Below are positions 27,801 through 34,100 of a stretch of 35,508 nucleotides of DNA, piece after piece. The translations under genes were made by a program, and so were the position numbers. The stretch is from Oscillospiraceae bacterium. GTDB lineage: Bacteria > Bacillota > Clostridia > Oscillospirales > Oscillospiraceae. Position 1 is the first letter of the stretch, and every line of letters begins with the position of its first letter. The stretch is from positions 1-35,508 of the forward strand of contig JAFQCJ010000020.1 in the NCBI GenBank assembly GCA_017416445.1, in the 5' to 3' direction. A model generated the notes under the pieces. It did no database searches. It worked only from the letters and a program-made list of their open reading frames with translations, and was not told where the DNA came from.

Positions 27801-30785
27801 ATGTCCCGTTGCGCTGCCCACGTCGGGCTGGGTGTCGCTCTCGCCGCAGCCATAGTCACAGGCTGCCGTCTTGGTGCCGTCGGTGGCACAGGCGGCGTTG
27901 CCGTCCGGCACATAATTGGTGAAGCTGTGGTCGGTTTTGCTGTCTGCTTTTACGCGGGTATCGCTCTCCCCGCAGCCAGAATCGCAAAAAGCCGTCTCGG
28001 TGCCGTCTGCCAGACAGGTGGCGTTGTTGTCATCGGTATAGGTGGTAAACTGGTGCTCCAGTCGGGTGTTTTCGCAGTCACGGGTATCGGTGGTGTTGCA
28101 GCCCAGTGCGCACACCGCCGTTTCGGTGCCGTCTGCGGTGCAGGTGGCATCGTTGTTATAGGTGTAGCTGTCAAAAATATGGTCCAGCTGTGTGTTTTCT
28201 GCCCTGCGGACATCGGTGCTGCCGCAGCTGTAGATACACTGGGCGGTTTCGGTGCCATCTGCCAGACAGGTGGCATCCCCGTTGTAAGTATAGGTTTCAA
28301 AGGTACATCCGGTTTTTGCGCCGCTTGTCTCGGTATAGGTATGACCGCAGACGTCACAGCCGTATTTCACCGAGCCTTCGCTCTGGCAGGTGGGCGGCGT
28401 GACCTCCTGTTCCTCCCACTGGTGGTCGTCCGTCTCGGTTATGCCGCAGTTTTCCCGCAGACAGGTGCGGCAGTGGCTCTCCAGCATGGCATCGGGTGCC
28501 GCCGCCCAGTCGGTGAAATCATGGCCATAGGCGGGGATGTCCAGTTCCGCTTCCGCGCCCGACAGCGCATCCTGCACCACGAGGACACCGCCGGTTGCGC
28601 AGTCCGGCTCGTCATAGGAGACCTTTTCCAGACAGCGTCCGTCGGCATCCATCACGCCCTGGGGCATGGGACCGTCGGGGGTGATCATCCAGACGGTGTC
28701 GAAGTCAAAGGCAGGGAAGTTTGCCTGATCCAGATCGGCGGTAGTGCCGGTAGCCTTGTACAGATTGGCTTCTTCTTTGTAGGTTGCGTATCCGTTGGAT
28801 ACGTTGAGGTTGAACACAGCGCCGCCGTCATAGACGCGGTTGCTGCCGCTGGTCTGAGAACCTCTGGCCGATGCGCCGATGGCAAAGTAGCCATCATACG
28901 ACTGCAGCTCGATATAACCGTCAAAGCGGCAGTCATACACGTCACCGTCTACCGACATACCGCCCGAGGTAGAACCCAGATCGTGGCTGGTGTGGCACAT
29001 ATAGATCTCAGCATCGCTGTAGCAGCTCTGAATCGTACCGTTGTTTTTACCGGCCACACCTGCCACCTGCGGCTGGCAGGCGCTTGCATAGGAATCCACC
29101 TGAATTTCACCGGTGGTCCGGCAGTAGCTGACCGTACCGCTGTTGAAGCCCACAATGCCGCCCACACCGTTGTACATAACATCGGTGCAGGGGACGTTGT
29201 CGGCATCGGGCGCGGTATAGCAGCGGGTGATGGTGCCCGAGCTGCTGTTGGCAATGGGGCCGAAATGGTCATAATAATCGTTGCCGCCGGCAAACAGTCT
29301 GCTCAGCCGGTGATCCAGCAGCCGCAGCTGCCCGATGGTACCGGCATTATTGTCCACCAGACCGCCCTGACTGCCCTGCAGGGAATCGATGGCATAGCCG
29401 TTGCCGTCAAAGGTGCCGGTAAACGCCGCATCGTCTGCGCCCAGCGGCACCCAGCCGCCAAAGGCAATGCCGCCGGCCTCAAAGTCCTCATCGACGTATT
29501 CCAGATCGTTCATCAGGGCATAGGATGCTCCCAGATCATATCTTGCGGCATCCAGCTGTGCCTTGGTATAGATGCAATAGGGGTCATCTTCGGTGCCGCC
29601 GCCCAGCAGCTGCACCACGCGCTGTGTGGTAACAGCGCCGTACTGCCCGTCGGCATACACAACCGAGCGCACCACTGCATCGCCCTCGACCACAGGCTCG
29701 TCGCCCGCTGTATATTCCTGCTGCTCGGACGGATCGGTAGGGTCGCTGCCGTCCAGCGTGTAATAGATTTCGCCCTCACCCGTTGCGGTAAAGGCCAGCT
29801 CCACGCTGTCGTCGTGGTAGATGTATACCTTTTCCGATGTTTCCGCAAGGGAAGCCACACTATCGTGGCAGGCAACGGGGATGGGATAACCGTCGTTGAT
29901 GCCTGTGCTGTCAGCAACCCACGCCGTTCCCGGGCAGGAACCATCATTCATCAGATCTACAAAAGCTGCGCTCTGCATCTCACTGGTAGAATAGCCCAGC
30001 GCCTGTGTTGTAGACTTGGTGTACCGGTCGGCATCGTAATAGCAATCCACGGGAACGATGTGATTTCCACTCCAGCCGTAGATGATATCTTCATAGGAGT
30101 CGCAATCGCTGCCCATTGCACTGCCCGAAACGGTGAGTGCACCATAGCAATGCTCCACCGTACCTTCGCACTGGCCGATGAAGCCCGCGTTGACATCCTC
30201 TTCTTCCGCCCTGCTGGAATAACCGTAAACCGAGCCCGTGCCGCCGCAGTTGCGGACAACGCCGGTGTTGCCGTTGTAATCACAGATCAGGCCGGAGATG
30301 TAGTTGCCGTTGACATCGCCGCTGGTAACACAGCTTTCGATCAGGCCATAGTTATCCTGTACCAGCGGGGACTGGGCAACCTCCTGCGTTGCCACGCAGA
30401 TCAGGCGCTTCACAGTGCCGGTTTCGCTGATGGTCAGAAACAGCGGGCAGGGGGTCTCCACCACACAGCCCATGCCGTCAAGGGTACCCGCAAAGGTACC
30501 CGTCGGCTCCCAGCTGCCACCGGTCATATCCAGATCGGCAGCCAGCTGGATGTGCTCCCCTTCAAAGGTGTCGCCTGCGCTGAGCCGCTCCAGAAAATAG
30601 GCCAGCTGCCCCTCTGTCTCCATGACATAGGGATCGCTTTGGGTGCCGCTGCCCCCGCCAAAGGCGGTTTCGGCGGTGCCGTCCCACGCAGCCTGTGCCT
30701 CCATGGGCAACAGCCCAGAGGATGCCGCTGTCACAAGCAGCACTGCCAGCAGCAGACCCAGTGTGGATTTCCAAAACCGTTTCAT
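21837..30785 (-). CDS. 2982-residue secreted mosaic protein with GLUG-like, BspA-like and Cys-rich repeats
   Basis: ATG 30785 is chosen (AAGGA 10 bases upstream, signal peptide about 1-33 ending MEAQA); the frame back to 30872 runs through the leader. In order: a GLUG-like beta-helix segment (about 40-300), a chitobiase-C-like unit with IYYTLDGSDPTD (about 332-385), more GLUG-like sequence (about 395-700), Cys-rich array 1 (about 780-1165), a BspA-like LRR segment (about 1185-1308), a third GLUG-like segment with repeated GGIAG/NSGTI turns (about 1315-1740), a second BspA-like LRR (about 1758-1925), Cys-rich array 2 of 14 units (about 1952-2528), one Flg_new repeat (about 2545-2615), a carboxypeptidase-regulatory-like beta domain with the GYYEIDELPAGIYNL motif, a charged helix of K/E/Q (about 2742-2782), and a beta domain with FSMYAVTS. 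These parts point to adhesion. No SLH or LPXTG anchor is seen. Confidence 0.9.
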   Translation of the reverse strand: MKRFWKSTLGLLLAVLLVTAASSGLLPMEAQAAWDGTAETAFGGGSGTQSDPYVMETEGQLAYFLERLSAGDTFEGEHIQLAADLDMTGGSWEPTGTFAGTLDGMGCVVETPCPLFLTISETGTVKRLICVATQEVAQSPLVQDNYGLIESCVTSGDVNGNYISGLICDYNGNTGVVRNCGGTGSVYGYSSRAEEEDVNAGFIGQCEGTVEHCYGALTVSGSAMGSDCDSYEDIIYGWSGNHIVPVDCYYDADRYTKSTTQALGYSTSEMQSAAFVDLMNDGSCPGTAWVADSTGINDGYPIPVACHDSVASLAETSEKVYIYHDDSVELAFTATGEGEIYYTLDGSDPTDPSEQQEYTAGDEPVVEGDAVVRSVVYADGQYGAVTTQRVVQLLGGGTEDDPYCIYTKAQLDAARYDLGASYALMNDLEYVDEDFEAGGIAFGGWVPLGADDAAFTGTFDGNGYAIDSLQGSQGGLVDNNAGTIGQLRLLDHRLSRLFAGGNDYYDHFGPIANSSSGTITRCYTAPDADNVPCTDVMYNGVGGIVGFNSGTVSYCRTTGEIQVDSYASACQPQVAGVAGKNNGTIQSCYSDAEIYMCHTSHDLGSTSGGMSVDGDVYDCRFDGYIELQSYDGYFAIGASARGSQTSGSNRVYDGGAVFNLNVSNGYATYKEEANLYKATGTTADLDQANFPAFDFDTVWMITPDGPMPQGVMDADGRCLEKVSYDEPDCATGGVLVVQDALSGAEAELDIPAYGHDFTDWAAAPDAMLESHCRTCLRENCGITETDDHQWEEQEVTPPTCQSEGSVKYGCDVCGHTYTETSGAKTGCTFETYTYNGDATCLADGTETAQCIYSCGSTDVRRAENTQLDHIFDSYTYNNDATCTADGTETAVCALGCNTTDTRDCENTRLEHQFTTYTDDNNATCLADGTETAFCDSGCGESDTRVKADSKTDHSFTNYVPDGNAACATDGTKTAACDYGCGESDTQPDVGSATGHEAEIIPGTAATCENTGLSEGKKCAVCGEVLQTQTVLDKLPHSETVVAGYAATCTVNGLSDGKKCTVCGETTVEQTVIVAQGHKETNLPAVPATCKTTGLTEGKKCTVCGEITVTQEELPLGDHTEEIIPGKAATCTNMGRTDGKKCSVCDVILQAQQNIPALGHSWQATDDVFVEQCGTCKTTRTNTFNGTCGTGVTWTLTADGVLTISGSGSMKDYTDAQSAPWAAYADAIVSVVVEEGITGLGSNAFACCTALKTLTLPSGVDGGYMDGFTQCTLLETVTVNNHRDAFLFDATRFPAGMQVIFLQRSPALDIFAGGEGTEANPYLVGTPAQLDAVREYLHAHYLQIADIDMTGVAWVPIGGMSVGNNGQFSGSYDGDEYVISNLTIESDLACVGMFGYCMNATLKSITLEDLTVTVTDSESAVAFVGGLAGVMCGTVEDCTVSGSITATVPMSGYFSGICAEAQSSTITGCTSATNIKCVTCNMEGDSHVGGIVGYAANTPVENCSNSGTIEVAGSGMYGDGAGGIAGMSTGTITDCENSGNISSTSTYAHAGGITAHADTVSRCVNTGTVEALGDISVRAGGICGTCDIVQQAVNTGTVTATGSWGVEAGGIAAFSIEQVENCFNVGTVTAAIEEGRDETSCTVGGVVGSLNGTLTCTYNLGKLSVLECDMQHMGALVGQGRTNSCITNSYYDNREALPSMGNNSTAGGTACTPAEMKKQSTYAGFDFTDVWSMDPDAAYPYPVLQKLSVTLPEVELGISGICGDNMTWSLDEQGTLTFSGSGEMYDYPYESQPWLDYLDQINKVVVEEGVTSIGAGAFWSASNYQLTGGLTLPSTLETIGDHAFQYCMGLGTVQIPDGVTSIGEWAFQTSGGLTTVTVGSGIRNIGAHAFDIDDEREQVTVSINAYVSQVAQGEEVFGDSVTVIFKTCADHTWGDAACTEQRTCTVCGAVEAQARGHQVEIVAGYAATCTATGMSDGKKCSVCGEVLEAQTVLDKLPHTEETIDGYGATCTTDGLTEGKKCTVCGEVTVKQETIPAQGHREEVIAGMPASCTATGMSDGKQCSVCGEVLEAQTVLDKLPHTEEVITGTPASCTVDGLTDGKKCTVCGEVTVKQETIPAQGHKEEIVAGTPASCTSTGLTEGKKCTVCGEITVAQETIPAQGHREETVAGTPASCTSTGLTDGKKCTVCGEILEGQSVLDKLPHTEETIDGYGATCTTDGLTEGKKCTVCGEVTVKQETIPAHGHREETVAGTPASCTATGMSDGKKCGVCGEVLEAQTVLDKLPHTEETINGYGATCTTDGLTDGKKCTVCGEITVKQETIPAQGHKEETVAGTPASCTATGMSDGKKCSVCGEVLEAQTVLDKLPHTEETIDGYAATCTTTGLSDGKQCSVCGEVLEAQTVLDKLPHTEETIAGYAATCTATGMSDGKKCSVCGEVLEAQTVLDKLPHTEETVAGTPATCTVDGLTDGKKCTVCGEITVKQETIPMQGHKEETVAGTPATCTATGMTDGKKCTVCGEITVAQTVIPVIPHDDADADGACDSCQTVLQYIVTFDTNGGVPVPGAQKVAPGGLLEEPEEPVRKNHRFGGWVRNGDDQIWDFDTDTVEENLVLEAQWHKDKHHVYGHIHLHGGGRPGHRIKMALKQGNLIIRELETDEEGYYEIDELPAGIYNLIAEDKDGRVTTTMVEIRADGKIKPIEMPEHNVRAELVVPDEEGNDIVVGGLDVIADQHHAEDTSVTVTMTVGKTEDITEEDAPEEDKKAQKEAQKAIKEQAKKQDGQDEEDDRDYVFLDIKIERQEGEQPAEALADTNGLLEIRVPVETHGRKGFKVYRHHEDEIHELCETPNGNGEYIEVHDGYVVIHARYFSMYAVTSLALEENESCTHEHYIPVEYLWNSDGCKVLLACTAGCGYTEEVDAFTVNRNSITMDYIPDDLKCVIIAGYNGGQMKAVQVVDYIEGDISFDDAVRVCDEVKVFFLDSAYAPL
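23205..24925 (-). repeat. 14-unit, 123-bp tandem array coding Cys-rich repeats
   Basis: Fourteen 41-codon units inside the 21837-30785 gene. Each has the form G..A.CT..GL.DGK.C.VCGE, so three Cys per unit. Two alternating flavours are seen: one ending EAQTVLDKLPHTE and one ending KQETIPAQGHKE. The same flavour recurs with long identical DNA at non-adjacent positions, pointing to unequal crossing-over and conversion. It is not CRISPR: there are no spacers and the period is coding. Confidence 0.95.
27300..28420 (-). repeat. first Cys-rich array of the 2982-residue protein (two repeat types)
   Basis: Four units of the type NATC.ADGTETA.C (about 27830-28300, roughly 40 codons each, with a later CG.SDTR or similar) are followed by four units of the VCGE type (about 27340-27790). 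The NATC type has Cys spacing unlike the VCGE type, so two ancestral units have been placed side by side. Confidence 0.85.
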
Positions 30786-30910
30786 ACTGTTTCCATCCTT
30801 TCGCAAAAGAAGTAAGTCGCGGGCGCTTTTCTGCGCGCCCCGACACAGTCTTCGGTCATTCCGGTGTTTCACCGGTTTTTAAACGCATTGCAAGAGGATA
30901 TACCTCTACA
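30786..30910 (-). promoter_or_regulatory. structured leader of the 2982-residue protein gene
   Basis: About 125 bases between a predicted start near 30910 and ATG 30785. Successive hairpins on the minus strand are TTGTAGAGG/CCTCTTGCAA (near 30905-30884), CCGGTG-AAA-CACCGG (near 30879-30865) and GGGCGC/GCGCCC (near 30840-30820). They come before the AAGGA ribosome binding site. No named riboswitch class is recognised. Confidence 0.45.
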
Positions 30911-30916
30911 ATTATC

Positions 30917-30922
30917 ATTATA
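30917..30922 (-). promoter_or_regulatory. -10 box of the 2982-residue protein gene
   Basis: TATAAT (30922-30917) on the minus strand in AT-rich DNA. No good -35 is present at 16-18 bases (TTTTCT at 17 is weak), so an activator or an alternative sigma factor may be needed. Confidence 0.4.
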
Positions 30923-30941
30923 CACCACAAATTTCCGAAAG

Positions 30942-31007
30942 AAAACAGAAACCTGCCGCCAAAGGAGGGTTATTTGCATCCTCTGACGGCAGATTTCTCT
31001 CTGTTTT
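30942..31007. repeat. palindromic element upstream of the 2982-residue protein gene
   Basis: An imperfect hairpin: outer arms AAAACAG (30942-30948) and CTGTTTT (31001-31007), middle arms CTGCCG (30953-30958) and CGGCAG (30987-30992), inner AGGA/TCCT. It could be an operator, a REP-like element or a transcript-level structure. It is separate from the terminator at 31074-31102. Confidence 0.5.
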
Positions 31008-31073
31008 GGACTGTTTCCTCCGGCGGAGGCACGACTCCCCTACCGTTGTCTCCCTGCCTGCTCCCCCGGACGC

Positions 31074-31102
31074 AAAAAATGCCACCTTCCGGTGGCATTT
31101 TT
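31074..31102 (-). terminator. terminator of the transglutaminase-like protein gene
   Basis: A 12-bp perfect stem with a TTCC/GGAA loop, TGCCACC/GGTGGCA core. On the minus strand it ends in six T. It lies 35 bases past the stop at 31138. Confidence 0.9.
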
Positions 31103-31137
31103 GCTGGATCGGAGACAGGCTCCGTTTGTTTTTTTGC

Positions 31138-34100
31138 TTACGGCAGCAGCTGGGGATCAAAGGCGATGGAAGGCGCAAACTTGGTATCCATCAGGAAGGC
31201 TTTGATCTGTCTGGGCGTACCGTTCTTGTCATAGACCACGGTAAAGTTTCTGCCCGTGCTGTCGATGGTGATGGTCTCGTCCACATAGCTGATACCCAGC
31301 ATTCTGCCGGCGGTATCATAGACGGCAACCATCACCTTGCCGGTGGCGGTACCGTTGACGGCAAGGGTCAGTGTCACCTTTCCGCTGCCGGAATCCACCG
31401 CAGGGCTGCTGATGCCGGGGGGCGGCGGTGCCACAGCTTCCTTCACATGACCGCAGGTGGTGCAGGTGGTGCCGCTGTAGGTATGTGCGCCCTCTGCATC
31501 CTTTTTGCCGCAGACCGAGCAGGCCTTCCAGTGCTTTGCAGCATCGGTGGAAACCCAGCCGCCAAAGGTGTGCTCAGGCTTGGTGGTCAGACTGTTCAGG
31601 GTGGTGACAGCCTTGCTCTCGGTGAAATACTGGTCACAGACCGTGCACCGGTAGTGGGCGGCCACGCCGTTCTGCATCTGGCTGTCGTTATGGATGACCG
31701 GCTGTGCAGGCACCGGATCACCAAAGCTGTGCGCAGCGGTCAGGATGCCGGCACCCATCTTCCATGCGGCCAGATTGGTGATCTCGGTCTGGCAGGACTG
31801 CTCGGCGTACAGCTTGTCGCAGGAGCAGAGATAGTAATCCTTCCAGCCGGCGGCGGTACAGGTTGCGGCCTGACCGGTGACCAGGGTCACCGTGGTACCC
31901 TGACCGCAGATGTGGGGAGGTTCACCGTTTTCAGCCACATAGTGGATCATCGCCTCGCGGCCCAGATAGGTATAGGTGTCCTCTTGCTTCATCTTCACAT
32001 TCTGCAGTCCGGCTTCTGCGAAAATCTCATCCTGATGGTCAATGAACCAGTACAGGAATTCCAGCGCAGTGGTGTTTTCGGTGAGCAGGAAGGACATGCC
32101 GTTGACAGAGCCCTTGAGCTTCTGTGCAACGCTCTGGACGCTGCGGGCTTCCGCATCGGTCAGGTCGGCCTTCTTCACCTTGAAGTAGTTGGACTCCATC
32201 TGCTGGCACGCATCCATGGGATAAGCGGTGAGGTAAATGGAGTGGTCCTCGGTGATGTAGGGGTCACTCATGTTGAAATAAGCATGGTACAGCTCGTCGC
32301 CCTGATCGTTCCAGGTCAGATCGGTGTGATAATATTCATTGTCGATCTGCACCTGATTCCATGCATGGGACTGATCCTGGCTGTAGCCGGTGACCACAAA
32401 GGACTGGATGCCCACGCGGCGCAGCAGGTACTGCAGTGCCTCGGCATAGCCCTGACACACCGCCAGATGGTTGACCAGCGCGCCGTACGCATCGTGGACA
32501 TGGGGCTTTTCCAGTGTTTTATCGTACTCCACGATGGCCGCCAGACGGTCATGGACCAGCAGCTGACGGTCAAACTCACTCATTTCGTCGGTGATACCGT
32601 GGAGGATGGCATCGGCAGCGGCCTCGAACTCGGCTCTGGCTGCCGCCAGTTCATCATCCTTCATGGAATAGGTGGGCTTCACAGCGGTGGCCATATTGAG
32701 GGCCTTCTTGTAGCTGATGGAGTACTTGCCCTCCAGCCAGAAGTGCTCGGTATGGTCGCGGGTATAGGCATCCATGACCATCTGCAGTTCGGGGATGGAA
32801 ACAGAGGGCGTTCCGCCGGCGGGATAGATCTGGATCTTTTCCTGACAGGTCTCGACACCGGCAACGATCTGGTCATAGGCATACAGCAGTGCATCCTTGT
32901 TGTCCATCTTTGCCAGTGCTTCTCTGCCGTAGTAGGGAGCCTGGGGCTCTACCAGTGCAAAGGGCGAGAAGCTGTCCGCCCAGAACCATGCCAGATCATC
33001 CTCCAGCTTATAGAAGGGGATGCAGTCCTCCACCGCGCCGTCGGAGGGGCTGCGGTCCTCCACCACGCCGTAGAAGAAAGTACCCTTCTCGGTGATATGT
33101 GCCAGCCGCAGCAGACCCTTCTGCAGGCCGAGGACGATCTCCTTGTCCAGACACAGACGGATCAGATACTGGGCATTGCCGGGAGATTCGGTAATATTTT
33201 TATTGGAATCCAGCAGGTGAATATCAAACAAATGCTGGGCAGAATAGCCGGTCAGTGCCTGTTTTACATAGTCGGTGTAGGGGTTTTCAAGGTCTTCACC
33301 GGTTTTTTCGTCGATGAGCGGCACTTCCTGAATGCCCACCGTCAATTTTGCATATTTTTCGGGGATCTCCTGACCGGGTTTGGCATCGGGATCCAGCTGT
33401 TCATCTTCCTCTTTCACCAGAACGTCGCCCAGATAGGTCTCGTTGGGGTCTTCGATGTTATTGTGCAGGAAGTCCGGATCGGTGGTCACCAGCGTCTCGG
33501 GCTCGGCGCAGTCACAGGCTTCCTGATCGGGACAGGTCGCCTCAGCGGTACACTTGCCGCAGGTAAGGCAGGTGTGGATGCAGCGGAGGAACTCCTCTTT
33601 GACGCCGTCACAGCCCGACACGATACAGGAATAGGTCATATGACCTTCCAGTTCTGTGCCTTCGTCCCAGATATGCTCCAGCGAGGTCTCTCTGGCGCCG
33701 CAATGGCAGCTGCGATAGTGACCGAGCACCGTTTCGGTGGTTTCGGTACCATCCTCTTCGATCTTTACCACCTGTTCATATTCGCCATAGACCCAGTCGC
33801 CGAACTCGTGATCTTCCACCAGTGCAAAGGCGCAGCGGCTGCAAGTCTGCTGATGCTGCCAGCGGTCATCGCAGGCTTCCACATCGGAATACTGATGGTT
33901 CCGAACTGCGATCCGGTTGTCGCACAACAGACAGAGGATGACGCAGGACAGTTCTTTCTGTATTTCTTCTTCGTTGGGAGCCACATAACTCATACCGGTG
34001 GTATAATGATGGCGGCTTGTTTTGACATCACCACACCGCTCACAGATCTGGTCATGGTATACGGAATCCTTATACGCATGCTTACCGTACTCATGTCCGG

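Noticed and set aside
21816..30815. Plus-strand open frames of 513-1086 codons opposite the 2982-residue gene
   Set aside because: They are antisense shadows of coding repeats; their apparent repeats are the reverse of the Cys-rich array, with no starts or ribosome binding sites.
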